A DNA stretch of 64,000 bases from AP-15 sp963832875 (lineage in GTDB: Bacteria > Pseudomonadota > Alphaproteobacteria > ATCC43930 > CGMCC-115725): NCBI GenBank assembly GCA_963832875.1, contig CAWHWB010000010.1:124001-188000 (forward strand), written 5' to 3'. The position numbers and the translations under genes are program-made. This document shows, in pieces, positions 44,595 through 54,154 of the stretch. How positions within the stretch are numbered: the first letter of the stretch is position 1; each line of letters starts with the position of its first letter. The notes under the pieces are model-generated. The model was not told the origin of the DNA and did no database searches. It worked only from the letters and a program-made list of their open reading frames with translations.

Positions 44595-45326
44595 ATGAGC
44601 ATTGATTCTGGCGAACGGGCGATGCGTTGGCGACGTCGCAAGGAGGCGCGCCCCGGCGAAATCCTCGAAGCCGCGCTGGCCTGCTTTGCCGAGCGGGGTT
44701 TTGCTGCGACCCGGCTCGACGACGTGGCGCTCCGCGCTGGGGTCACCAAGGGCACGCTATATCTCTATTTCCCGAACAAGGAAGAGTTGTTCGAGGCGGT
44801 GGTCCGGCAGGCGTTGGTTCCCAACATCGAGTGGGGCGAGGCATTGCTCGACCAGCCGGACGGGCCGGCGGCGCTGCTGCTGGAACGGCTGATGCGCAGC
44901 TGGGCCGAACTGGCGCTCTCGCCGGCCGGGGCGATCCCGAAGATCATCATTTCCGAGGCGGGCAATTTCCCCGAGCTTGCCCGCTTCTACCGCGAGGTCG
45001 TCGTCGATCGCGGCATCGAGTTGATGCACCGGGCGCTGCGCCTCGGCGTCGAGCGCGGCGAGTTTCACGCCCCCGACAACTTCGACAACGCGGCTCGCTG
45101 CATCTGTGCGCCGATCGTTCTCGCGATGCTTTGGCGCCATTCGCTCGGCCGTTACGAGGAGGTGGACCGTTTCGACCCAGAGGCGATCTGCAAGACGCAG
45201 CTCAAACTGCTGCTGGACGGGCTGGCGATCAGGCCAGCCGCATCCGTCTTCAAAGCATCGATCGGCGGCGCCGCACCCAGCTTGACCGCATCACGGAGGG
45301 CGAGCGATGAGCCTCGCCGGGGATAA
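44595..45326 (+). CDS. TetR-family transcriptional regulator of the efflux cassette
   Basis: A 243-residue repressor. The N-terminal HTH domain reads RPGEILEAALACFAERGFAA, TRLDDVALRAGVTKGTLYLY and FPNKEELFEAV, a standard TetR DNA-binding unit. The C-terminal ligand domain includes IPKIIISEAGNFPELARFYR, resembling repressors of drug efflux genes. The ATG at 44595 follows AGGCGG; a TTG at 44571 is in frame but lies inside the operator. The end overlaps emrA by 20 nt, so regulator and pump share a transcript. Confidence 0.9.
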   Translation: MSIDSGERAMRWRRRKEARPGEILEAALACFAERGFAATRLDDVALRAGVTKGTLYLYFPNKEELFEAVVRQALVPNIEWGEALLDQPDGPAALLLERLMRSWAELALSPAGAIPKIIISEAGNFPELARFYREVVVDRGIELMHRALRLGVERGEFHAPDNFDNAARCICAPIVLAMLWRHSLGRYEEVDRFDPEAICKTQLKLLLDGLAIRPAASVFKASIGGAAPSLTASRRASDEPRRG

Positions 45327-46494
45327 ACCCGGTCTGAAAGCCGATCGGCAGCCCGTCGAAGGACAGCCGGTTGAAGTGAGGGCCGAGGCGGAGCCGCGCG
45401 TTGTCGAGGCGCGCCGACCAGACCACACGGCGCCGCCCCGGACCTCGCAGGCACCGGAGCGCCCCCGCCGGCGCCGCAGGCGCTGGCTGATCGCGTTGAT
45501 CGCGCTCGTCGTCATCGCAGCGATCGGCGGCGGGACCAGGTGGTGGATCGAATCGAGCAAATGGGTCAGCACCGACGATGCGTTTATCGACACGCACACC
45601 GTTCAGGTCAGCGCGCAGGTCGCCGGTCGCGTCAAGGCCGTGATGGCGGCCGACAACCAGGAAGTCAGCGCCGGCCAGCCGCTCGTCGAGCTCGATCCGG
45701 CCGACTTTCAAGCGGCCCTGTCCCAGGCGCTGGCCAACCAAGAGAGCGCGCAGGGGCAATTAGCGCAGGCCAAGGCGCAGCTGCCGGTCGCGCAAGCCAA
45801 TCTCGATCAGGCGCGGGCCCAGGTCGCGGTCGCCGAGGCGGCCTCGACGAATGCCGACGTCAACCTCAAACGCGACCAGATGCTGGAGCGAATGGGCGGT
45901 CTGGCCATCTCGCGCCAACAGCTCGACAATGACACCGCGACGGCGCGCAGCGATGCCGCCAATCTTGCCGCCGCGCAGCAAAAGGTCGCTGCGAGCGAGG
46001 CGCAACTCGCGCTCAACAAAACGCAGGTCGGGACCGCCGAAGCGGGCGTGCGCGCGACGGCGGCGCAGGTCTCACAAGCGCGCCTGAACCTGTCCTACAC
46101 CGTGATCCGCGCACCCGAGGCGGGCCACATCGCCAACAAGACCGTGGCACTCGGCAATTATGTTCAGGTCGGCCAGGCGCTGACGGCATTGGTGCCGGAC
46201 CGGGTCTGGGTCACCGCCAATTACAAGGAAACCGAGATCGGCGAGATGCGGGTCGACGATCCGGTCGACATTTATGTCGACGCCTATCCGGGTCATGTCT
46301 TCCACGGGAAGGTGCAGAGCTTCCAGGCCGGCAGCGGCGCCGCGTTCTCGCTGTTGCCGCCCGAAAACGCGACCGGCAACTACGTCAAGGTCGTGCAGCG
46401 GGTGCCGGTCAAGATCACGCTCGACGACGACCCCGGCGCGCATTGGTTGCTTGGCCCAGGCATGTCGGTGGAGCCGTATGTGAGGATCAGATGA
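45307..46494 (+). CDS. emrA: EmrA-type membrane fusion protein (HlyD family)
   Basis: The adaptor that connects an EmrB pump to an outer-membrane channel. The 395-residue protein has an unusual Pro/Arg-rich cytoplasmic N-terminus of about 58 residues, one membrane helix (WLIALIALVVIAAIGGGTRWW), and WVSTDDAFIDTHTVQVSAQV. A lipoyl half (VAGRVKAVMAADNQEVSAGQ), a long Gln/Ala-rich coiled coil (about residues 140-255) and the second half (YTVIRAPEAGHIANKTVALG, DRVWVTANYKETEIG) follow. It overlaps both tetR and emrB. Confidence 0.92.
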   Translation: MSLAGDKPGLKADRQPVEGQPVEVRAEAEPRVVEARRPDHTAPPRTSQAPERPRRRRRRWLIALIALVVIAAIGGGTRWWIESSKWVSTDDAFIDTHTVQVSAQVAGRVKAVMAADNQEVSAGQPLVELDPADFQAALSQALANQESAQGQLAQAKAQLPVAQANLDQARAQVAVAEAASTNADVNLKRDQMLERMGGLAISRQQLDNDTATARSDAANLAAAQQKVAASEAQLALNKTQVGTAEAGVRATAAQVSQARLNLSYTVIRAPEAGHIANKTVALGNYVQVGQALTALVPDRVWVTANYKETEIGEMRVDDPVDIYVDAYPGHVFHGKVQSFQAGSGAAFSLLPPENATGNYVKVVQRVPVKITLDDDPGAHWLLGPGMSVEPYVRIR

Positions 46495-48098
46495 GTGCCG
46501 TTGCCGATGCCACAGGCGGAGGCCCCCGCCCGACAACGGCGGGCGGCGTTTCGCCGTGGCTCATTGCGCCGACGGTCGGTCTCGCGGCGTTCATGGAAGT
46601 ACTCGACATCTCGATCGTCAACGTGTCGCTGCAGCATGTCGCCGGCAGCATGGCGGCGACACCGGACGAAGCCACCTGGATCCTGACCGCCTATCTTGTG
46701 ACCAACGCGGTCGTGCTGCCGATCAGCGGATGGCTGTCGGAGACGTTCGGCCGCAAGCGCTATTTTCTCGGCTCGATCATCGGCTTCAGCATCACCTCGC
46801 TGTTCTGCGGTCTGGCGCCGAGCTTGTCGCTGCTGATCGTTGCGCGGGGCTTGCAGGGCATCGCCGGCGGCGGCTTGCAGCCGACCTCGCAGGCCTACCT
46901 CGCCGACGCGTTTCCGCTCGAACGGCGCGGCCAGGCGTTTGCGATTTACGGTCTCGCCGTCGTGTTCGCGCCGGCGATCGGGCCGACGGTCGGCGGCTGG
47001 ATCACTGACAATTGGACCTGGCGCTGGGTGTTTCTGATCAACGTGCCGGTCGGCATCGTGGTCAGCGGGCTGGCGATGCGCATCCTTACCGATCCGCCGG
47101 AGGACGTTGTGGCCAGACAGGCGCGGTGGGCGCAGGGGCTGCGCCTTGACTATGTCGGCTTTGCCCTGCTGGCGATCGGCATGTTTGCGTTGCAGTTCGT
47201 GCTCGACAAGGGTCAGGAAGACGACTGGTTTGGCTCCGCGCTGATCACCGATTTGGTCGTAACCGCGGCCGTGGCACTCGTCGCCTTTGTCGTCTGGGAG
47301 CTGCGCCGACCGGATCCGATCGTCGACCTGCACCTGTTCCGCGACCGCGCCTTTGCTTCCGGCAACGTATTGATGTTCATGCTCGGGTTCGCGCTGATGG
47401 GGACGACGGTGGTGGTGCCGCTGTTCGTGCAGACGCTGCTCGGCTACACCGCCGAGCAGGCCGGTATGGTGCTGTCGCCCGGAGGCTTTGCGACCATGTT
47501 GATGATGCCGGTGGTCGGCATGCTGTCCGGGCGGATCGACGCGAGGCTGCTGATTGCGGTCGGGCTGATCGGCACCGCGATCGCGATGTTCCACTTGTCC
47601 GGGTTCGATCTCAACGTCAATTTCTCGATGCTGGCCTGGGCCCGAATCTACCAGTCGCTGGGGATTGCGCTGCTGTTCATCCCGATCAACACCGCCGCCT
47701 ACCAGGGTGTCACCGCCGACAAGAACGCCAACGCCTCGGCGATCATCAACATGATGCGCAACATCGGCGGCAGCGTCGGGATCTCGATGCTCGACACCTA
47801 CATCGCCCGCCGAGAGCAGGCGAACCAGGTCACCCTGATCCGGCACGTGACCCCGTACAGCTTTCAGACCAGCCAGGTGCTGCAGCAATTGCAGCAGGCG
47901 TTCACTGCGGCGCACGGCAGCACGCTCGGCGCATTGCACGAAGCGCAGGCGGAGCTCTACGCGATGGTGCAGCAGCAAGCGGCGGTCCTCTCCTATCTCG
48001 ACGCGTTTTGGCTGGTCGGCGCCGCGCTGGTCGCGATGATCCCCCTGGTGCTGCTGCTGAGAAAGCCGGTTTCCGCCGCCGGCTCGCCGGCGCATTGA
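46491..48098 (+). CDS. emrB: EmrB/QacA-type MFS drug transporter (DHA2 family)
   Basis: A 535-residue, 14-helix proton antiporter that exports drugs or other amphipathic compounds with EmrA. Signatures are AAFMEVLDISIVNVSLQHVA (motif D1), GWLSETFGRKRYFLGSIIGF (motif A), ARGLQGIAGGGLQPTSQAYL (motif B) and YGLAVVFAPAIGPTVGGWIT (motif C). The ATG at 46491 overlaps the emrA stop. The C-terminal part ends in a normal tail. A truncated SDR gene begins within its stop codon (TGATG). Confidence 0.95.
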   Translation: MSAVADATGGGPRPTTAGGVSPWLIAPTVGLAAFMEVLDISIVNVSLQHVAGSMAATPDEATWILTAYLVTNAVVLPISGWLSETFGRKRYFLGSIIGFSITSLFCGLAPSLSLLIVARGLQGIAGGGLQPTSQAYLADAFPLERRGQAFAIYGLAVVFAPAIGPTVGGWITDNWTWRWVFLINVPVGIVVSGLAMRILTDPPEDVVARQARWAQGLRLDYVGFALLAIGMFALQFVLDKGQEDDWFGSALITDLVVTAAVALVAFVVWELRRPDPIVDLHLFRDRAFASGNVLMFMLGFALMGTTVVVPLFVQTLLGYTAEQAGMVLSPGGFATMLMMPVVGMLSGRIDARLLIAVGLIGTAIAMFHLSGFDLNVNFSMLAWARIYQSLGIALLFIPINTAAYQGVTADKNANASAIINMMRNIGGSVGISMLDTYIARREQANQVTLIRHVTPYSFQTSQVLQQLQQAFTAAHGSTLGALHEAQAELYAMVQQQAAVLSYLDAFWLVGAALVAMIPLVLLLRKPVSAAGSPAH

Positions 48099-48295
48099 TG
48101 GCCAACACTTCAAAGACAAGGACAATTGACGCGACCAATCTCGCCAACAAGACCGCGCTCGTCGCCGGAGCTTCGCGCCGCATGGGCCGTTTCGACGCCG
48201 CTCGCTGCCGCGGGTCCGCGGCGTACACCGACAAGCTCGGACCGAGGCGTCGGCGCCCAGCGCCCGCGGTTGCCAGGCGCGGTGGGCGTCGTTAG
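48098..48295 (+). pseudogene. Truncated short-chain dehydrogenase (SDR) N-terminal remnant
   Basis: A 65-codon frame starting in the emrB stop (TGATG). It begins MANTSKTRTIDATNLANKTA and continues LVAGASRRMGR, closely resembling the N-terminus and TGxxxGIG nucleotide motif of SDR oxidoreductases. After MGR the match is lost: the sequence turns Arg-rich and stops. The catalytic YxxxK region is absent. In relatives an SDR gene next to a TetR regulator and emrAB would be common. This appears to be the left end of such a gene, broken at the cassette's right boundary. Confidence 0.55.
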
Positions 48296-48351
48296 AATGT
48301 CAATTGTGTGAAGCCGCGGGGCTCGGCCCGTTGGCGACGGTTGCTGCCACC

Positions 48352-49284
<933 letters not shown>

Positions 49285-49415
49285 ACCCCGCTGGCCTACT
49301 GCAAGCCAGGCGCATCGCGTCGCGGCGAGCTTGCGTTCGGTTCGCCGAACCCAAATCTATGTTGGCCCGGCGCGATGTTGCGCCGGCGCCATGCTGCAGA
49401 GAGGAGCGAGAGTCG

Positions 49416-50051
49416 ATGCCCGAAATCACCACCCTCAGCGCCGAATTGCGCACCCGCGCCGGCAAGGGTGCGGCCCGCGCCATCCGGCGGGCGGGGCGCG
49501 TTCCCGGCATCGTCTATGGCGGCGGACAGCAGCCGACGCCGATCAGCCTAGAGCCGCGCGAATTGGCGCGGGCGCTCGCCAACCGCGGCTTTTTCGCCAC
49601 CTTGGTCGACCTCTCGGTCGATGGCGCCGTTGAGCGCACTCTGCCGCGCGAGGTGCAATACCATCCGGCGACCGACGCGCCGTTGCATGTCGATTTCATG
49701 CGGGTCGCGGCGACTACCCGATTGACCGTGACCGTGCCCGTTGTCTTCGCCAACCACGAGCTGTCGATCGGCATCCGCCGCGGCGGGATTCTCAACATCG
49801 TGCGCCACGGCATCGACCTGATCTGCCCGGTCGAGAACATCCCGGACCATCTGATCGTCAACCTCGATGGGCTCGACATCGGCGACAGCGTCCATATCAG
49901 TGCCGTCGCTCTGCCGGAGGGCTGCCGCCCGACGATCACCGCTCGCGATTTCACGATCGCCAGCATCGCGCCCTCGTCGGCGGTGCGCGAGGAGGCGGCC
50001 ACGGCGGCGAGCGCACCGCCCGCCGCTGCCGAGCCGGCGGCGACGCCTTGA
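49416..50051 (+). CDS. rplY: 50S ribosomal protein L25 / general stress protein Ctc
   Basis: L25 binds 5S rRNA in the large subunit. The 211-residue protein is the long CTC form. The N-terminal L25 domain (ELRTRAGKGAARAIRRAGRV, VPGIVYGG) is followed by the TL5-type C-terminal domain (FMRVAATTRLTVTVPVVF, RRGGILNIVRHGIDLICPVE) and an Ala-rich tail. GAGGAG lies upstream of the ATG at 49416. It sits 131 nt after prs and 41 nt before pth. Confidence 0.96.
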   Translation: MPEITTLSAELRTRAGKGAARAIRRAGRVPGIVYGGGQQPTPISLEPRELARALANRGFFATLVDLSVDGAVERTLPREVQYHPATDAPLHVDFMRVAATTRLTVTVPVVFANHELSIGIRRGGILNIVRHGIDLICPVENIPDHLIVNLDGLDIGDSVHISAVALPEGCRPTITARDFTIASIAPSSAVREEAATAASAPPAAAEPAATP

Positions 50052-50092
50052 GGTCGGCGCTGACGGGTTAGGGCGTTGCCCGCGGCAAGGTC

Positions 50093-50692
50093 ATGCGTCT
50101 TATCGTCGGCCTCGGCAATCCGGGCGCCCGCTACGCGCGCAACCGCCACAACGTCGGCTTTATGGCGGCCGATGCGATCGCCCGGCGCCACGGGTTCGCG
50201 GCCTTCCGCACCCGCTTCAAGGGCGAGCTTGCCGAAGGTGCGATCGGCGGCGAGCGCCGGCTGCTGCTGAAGCCGCAGACCTTTATGAACGATTCGGGCG
50301 AGGCGGTGCTGGCCGCGATGAGCTTTTACAAGATCATGCCGGCGGAAATCGTCGTAATCCACGACGAGATCGACCTGCGGCCGGGCAAGCTGCGGGTCAA
50401 GCGCGGCGGCGGCACCGCCGGGCACAATGGGCTGCGCTCGATCGATGCGCTGATCGGGCCAGATTTTTGGCGGGTGCGGATCGGGGTCGGCCATCCGGGC
50501 GTCAAGGAGCTGGTGCAGCCCTACGTGTTGCAGAACTTTCCCAGCGACGAGATCGGCGAATGGGTCGAACCGCTGATCGACGCGGTGGCCGAGACCATGC
50601 CGCTGCTACTGTCCGGGGCGCCCGACGCCTTTATGAGCGAGGTGGCCCGCCGGACCGCCCCTCCCGACGCCTCACCGTCCGATCCAAAATGA
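50093..50692 (+). CDS. pth: Peptidyl-tRNA hydrolase
   Basis: Pth releases peptides from peptidyl-tRNA that drops off ribosomes. The 199-residue protein has LIVGLGNPGARYARNRHNVG (catalytic His in RHNVG), LLKPQTFMNDSGEAV, VIHDEIDLRPGKLRVKRGGG (catalytic Asp) and GTAGHNGLRSIDALIG. Length is normal. The rplY-pth-ychF order is standard. An intergenic palindromic repeat lies between it and ychF. Confidence 0.97.
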   Translation: MRLIVGLGNPGARYARNRHNVGFMAADAIARRHGFAAFRTRFKGELAEGAIGGERRLLLKPQTFMNDSGEAVLAAMSFYKIMPAEIVVIHDEIDLRPGKLRVKRGGGTAGHNGLRSIDALIGPDFWRVRIGVGHPGVKELVQPYVLQNFPSDEIGEWVEPLIDAVAETMPLLLSGAPDAFMSEVARRTAPPDASPSDPK

Positions 50693-50705
50693 AGCGATCA
50701 GCTTA

Positions 50706-50784
50706 CCGTCACCCCCGCGAAAGCGGGGGCCCAGGACAACGGCCGAGGACCTGGGCCCTGGGTTCCCGCTGCGCGGGAATGACG
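50706..50784. repeat. Palindromic intergenic repeat (CCCGCGAAAGCGGG type)
   Basis: CCGTCACCCCCGCGAAAGCG and GGTTCCCGCTGCGCGGGAATGACG form the outer parts of a long hairpin, with CCCAGG/CCTGGG inner arms. Related copies are at 62188-62270 and, as a half copy, 51987-52020. It fills most of the pth-ychF spacer. Confidence 0.7.
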
Positions 50785-50812
50785 AATAATAAGAAGATCG
50801 GGTTCTAAGTTC

Positions 50813-51913
50813 ATGGGTTTCAGCTGCGGCATCGTCGGCTTGCCCAATGTCGGCAAGTCGACGCTCTTCAACGCCTTGACCGCGACCGCCGCGGCCGAGG
50901 CGGCAAACTACCCGTTCTGCACGATTGAGCCTAATGTCGGGCGCGTCGCCGTGCCCGACCAGCGGCTCGCAATCTGCGCTCGCCTCGCGAAATCGGCAAA
51001 GATCATCCCGACCCAGCTCGAATTCGTCGACATCGCCGGGCTGGTCCGCGGGGCCGCGCGCGGCGAGGGTCTCGGCAACCAGTTTCTCGGGCATATCCGC
51101 GAGGTGGATGCGGTGGCCCATGTCGTGCGCTGCTTCGCCAACGGCAATGTCGTCCACGTCGAGGGCTCGGTCGACCCGATCCGCGATGTCGAGACGGTCG
51201 AAACCGAGCTGATGCTGGCCGATCTCGAAAGCCTCGAACGCCGCGCCGTGGCCGTGCACAAGCGGGCGCGCGGCGGCGAAAAGGAAGCGCGGGTGCTGGT
51301 CGAGATCATCGAGCCGGTGCTGACGGCATTGCGCGCGGGCCAGCCGGCGCGCTCGGCTGTCGTCGGCGCGGAGTCGGAAAAGCGCCTCGACGCGCTGCAA
51401 TTGCTCAGCGCCAAGCCGATGCTCTACATCGCCAATGTCGACGAGGCGAATGCCGCCTCGGGCAATGCCGAAAGCCGTCGCCTGGCAGACTACGCCGCTG
51501 CCCACGGCACTCGTGCGGTGGTGATCTCGGCGGCGATCGAGGCCGAGCTGGCGCAGCTCGCCGACGCCGACGAACGGGCCGAGTTCCTGGCCTCGCTCGG
51601 GCTCGCCGAAGGCGGGCTCGGCCGCGTCATCGCCGCCGGCTATGCGCTCCTCGACCTGATCACCTTCCTGACCGTCGGGCCGAAGGAGGCGCATGCCTGG
51701 ACGGTCGCGCGCGGCACCAAGGCGCCGCAGGCCGCCGGCCGCATCCACACCGATTTCGAAAAGGGCTTTATCCGCGCCGAGACCATTTCCTACGAAGATT
51801 TTGTCGCCCATGGCGGCGAGCAGGGCGCCAAGGACGCCGGGCGCATGCGCCTCGAAGGCGCCGACTACGTCGTCCGCGACGGCGACATCATGCACTTCAG
51901 GTTCAATGTGTGA
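50813..51913 (+). CDS. ychF: Redox-regulated ATPase YchF (Obg-family)
   Basis: A ribosome-associated P-loop protein that prefers ATP. The 366-residue protein has GIVGLPNVGKSTLFNALT (G1), FVDIAGLVRGAARGEGLGNQ (G3), a coiled-coil insertion, and a G4 position reading YIANVDE in place of NKxD, which is the change linked to ATP use. The C-terminal TGS domain shows EAHAWTVARGTKAPQAAGRI and ISYEDFVAHGG. Start and length are typical. Confidence 0.97.
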   Translation: MGFSCGIVGLPNVGKSTLFNALTATAAAEAANYPFCTIEPNVGRVAVPDQRLAICARLAKSAKIIPTQLEFVDIAGLVRGAARGEGLGNQFLGHIREVDAVAHVVRCFANGNVVHVEGSVDPIRDVETVETELMLADLESLERRAVAVHKRARGGEKEARVLVEIIEPVLTALRAGQPARSAVVGAESEKRLDALQLLSAKPMLYIANVDEANAASGNAESRRLADYAAAHGTRAVVISAAIEAELAQLADADERAEFLASLGLAEGGLGRVIAAGYALLDLITFLTVGPKEAHAWTVARGTKAPQAAGRIHTDFEKGFIRAETISYEDFVAHGGEQGAKDAGRMRLEGADYVVRDGDIMHFRFNV

Positions 51914-51986
51914 ATATAGGCCGCGACTTGATTGAAGCCCCATCTGAGTGTCTTGACCTCAAGCGAAGAGGACGATTCCAATATCT

Positions 51987-52022
51987 CATCGTCGCTCCCG
52001 CGAAAGTGCGGGTCCAGGGACG
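51987..52022. repeat. Half copy of the palindromic intergenic repeat
   Basis: ATCGTCGCTCCCGCGAAAGT followed by GCGGGTCCAGGGACG matches the left arm of the repeats at 50706 and 62188 but lacks the right arm. It lies just before the TMEM175-like gene. Confidence 0.5.
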
Positions 52023-52041
52023 TCCGCAAGGGAGACCGGCG

Positions 52042-52609
52042 ATGGAACGGGACGGCTCGAGGCCTTTCCCGACGCGTGATCGCGATCGTCAGCACGATCA
52101 TGGTACTCGACATGAAAGTGCCGCGGGAATCGGACTGGGCCGCCCTGTTCTCCGGTCTGCCGATCTTTCTAGTTTATGCGCTGAGCTATGTGAACGTCGG
52201 GATCTTTTGGAACAATCACCACCACATGCTGCACGCGACCGGGCGCGTTGACGGCAAGGTGTTGTGGGCCAATCTGTTTTTGTTGTTCTGGCTGTCGCTG
52301 TTGCCGTTCGTGATCCGGTGGATGGACGACACCGCCTTCGCGGCGCTGCCAACAGCCGCTTATGGCGCGGTGCTGTTTCTGGCCGCAATCGGCTATTGGT
52401 TGCTGCAAAGGGCGATCATCGCGCGCAACGGTCAAAGCTCCAAGCTCGCCAACGCGGTGGGCAGCGATCTGAAGGGCAAGCTGACGTTTTCGCGCTATGC
52501 GGTCGCGATGCCGCTCGCGTTTCTGCGGCCGTGGATCGCGATCCTGCTCTACGTCGCGGTTGCGCTGCTGTGGTTCGTGCCCGACCGCCGGATCGAGACA
52601 ATCTTTTAA
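52042..52609 (+). pseudogene. TMEM175-family (DUF1211) potassium channel-like protein, with two N-terminal frameshifts
   Basis: The long frame from 52076 reads VIAIVSTIMVLDMKV, YVNVGIFWNNHHHMLHATGR and LWANLFLLFWLSLLPFVIRW, with further helices, all typical of bacterial TMEM175 proteins. The family N-terminus is recovered in the other two frames: ATG at 52042 (MERD), then LEAFPDA, then VIAI. Each join needs one missing base, near 52054 and near 52075. With them restored the N-terminus would read MERD-R/G-LEAFPDA-VIAI, matching the RxxxFSD motif with Pro for Ser. GGAG precedes 52042. The gene is about 190 codons. Its stop overlaps that of the convergent glgA by 3 nt. Confidence 0.8.
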
Positions 52610-54105
52610 GGCGATGCCCCCGGCGCGACGGCGCGGGCTTCGTCTGCGTCTTCCGGGCGCAGCTCGCGGTAGAGGGCGAGATACTGGCGGGCGGCGGCCT
52701 CCCAGCTGAAATCGCGGGTCATCGCCCGGCGGACCATCCGCCGCCACAGCGGCGGCTGATCGTAAAGTGTGACGGCGCGCGCGATCGCCGCGAGCAGCCC
52801 CTGCGGGCTTTCCGCATCGAAGGCAAAGCCGGTCGCGGTGCCGTCGGCGAGGCTCGTTGCGTCGGCGTCGACCACAGTATCGGCGAGGCCACCGACCCGG
52901 CGAACCAGCGGCAGCGTCCCGTAGCGCAGCGCGTAGAGCTGGGTCAGGCCGCAGGGCTCGAACCGCGACGGGAGCAGCAGCACGTCGGCACCGCCGATGA
53001 TCAGGTGCGACAGCGCCTCGTCATAGCCGAGTTCGACCGCTACCCTTCCGCCGTATGCCTGCGCGGCCGCGGCGAAGCCGCGCTCGAGATCGAGGTCGCC
53101 CGAGCCAAGCAGGGCCAACTGACGACCGCTCGCCGTCAGCTCCGGGATGATCGCGAGCAGCAGGTCGAGGCCCTTTTGCGGGGTCAGCCGGCTGACCGCC
53201 CCGAACAGCGGTCCGTTCTCGTCGGGCTCGAGTCCGAGGCGCTGCTGCAGTGCCCGCTTGGCCGCCCGCTTTCCGGGGATCGCGTCTTCGAGGCCATAAC
53301 CGCGCGGCAGTGTCGTGTCTCGCCGCGGGTCCCAGATTGAGGGATCGACCCCGTTCAAAATCCCGCTCAGCACTCCGGCGCGGCTGCGCAATAGCCCGTC
53401 GAGACCTTGGCCGAAAGCCGGGGTCTGGATTTCGCGCGCATAGGTCGGACTGACAGTGGTCAGACGATCGGCGTAAAACAGACCGGCTTTGAGAAACGAC
53501 ACGCCGCCAAAAAACTCGACCCCATCGACCGCGAAGAAATCGGGCGGCAGGCCCAATTCGGCGAACTGCGCGCCCGCGAACAGCCCGCGATAGGCGAGAT
53601 TGTGGACGGTAACGATGGTCGGCACGCGGCGGTCCGCCGGCGGGGCTGCCGCGAGATAGGCAGGGGCGAGCCCGGCGTGCCAGTCGTGGCAATTGAGGAT
53701 GTCCGGTCGCCAGCCGCGGTCGGCGCCGCGCGCCAGAGCCGCCGCAACCCAGCCAAAAAGGCCAAAGCGGCGGTGGTTGTCGGGCCAGTCGACGCCGTCC
53801 GGGCCGGCGTAGGGGTTGCCGGGACGGTCGTAGAACGCCGGGTGATCGACGAGGTAGGCTAGCCGCCGGGTCGACGGCAGCCGGGCGAGGACCACCCGCA
53901 CCCGCTCCGCCGCGAACGGCGTCGCCAGCCGGGCGACATCGGCCATGTCCCCGAACGCGTCGAGAAAACCGGCAAAGCCGGGCAGCACAAGCCGCGCATC
54001 GACGCCGAGGGCGATCAACGCCGGCGGTAGCGCCGCGGCGACGTCGCCTAACCCGCCCGACTTGACCCAAGGGTAGAGTTCGGCGCTGGCATGGAGGACG
54101 CGCAT
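52606..54105 (-). CDS. glgA: Glycogen synthase (ADP-glucose type)
   Basis: GlgA extends glycogen chains with ADP-glucose. The 499-residue GT5 protein begins MRVLHASAELYPWVKSGGLG, the KxGGL nucleotide-sugar motif. It contains HDWHAGLAPAYLAAAP, GILNGVDPSIWDP, AVSRLTPQKGLDLLL and the C-terminal PSRFEPCGLTQLYALRYGTL. The ATG at 54105 is the family start; the longer frame overlaps the histidine kinase. No glgB, glgC, glgP or glgX is in the window, so the glycogen genes are dispersed or incomplete. Confidence 0.95.
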   Translation of the reverse strand: MRVLHASAELYPWVKSGGLGDVAAALPPALIALGVDARLVLPGFAGFLDAFGDMADVARLATPFAAERVRVVLARLPSTRRLAYLVDHPAFYDRPGNPYAGPDGVDWPDNHRRFGLFGWVAAALARGADRGWRPDILNCHDWHAGLAPAYLAAAPPADRRVPTIVTVHNLAYRGLFAGAQFAELGLPPDFFAVDGVEFFGGVSFLKAGLFYADRLTTVSPTYAREIQTPAFGQGLDGLLRSRAGVLSGILNGVDPSIWDPRRDTTLPRGYGLEDAIPGKRAAKRALQQRLGLEPDENGPLFGAVSRLTPQKGLDLLLAIIPELTASGRQLALLGSGDLDLERGFAAAAQAYGGRVAVELGYDEALSHLIIGGADVLLLPSRFEPCGLTQLYALRYGTLPLVRRVGGLADTVVDADATSLADGTATGFAFDAESPQGLLAAIARAVTLYDQPPLWRRMVRRAMTRDFSWEAAARQYLALYRELRPEDADEARAVAPGASP

Positions 54106-54154
54106 CAGCGCGCAACGGGCACTGCAACTGCGCCTACCAGGGGCGGGCGGCCCC

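Noticed and set aside
46380..48125. A 581-codon open frame on the minus strand opposite emrB
   Set aside because: It mirrors the codon pattern of emrB in GC-rich DNA, and its translation is Arg/Gln/His-rich with no family resemblance. emrB on the other strand has all MFS motifs.
50813..51913. Missing NKxD motif in YchF
   Set aside because: YchF proteins normally lack the standard NKxD and prefer ATP, so this is a family feature.
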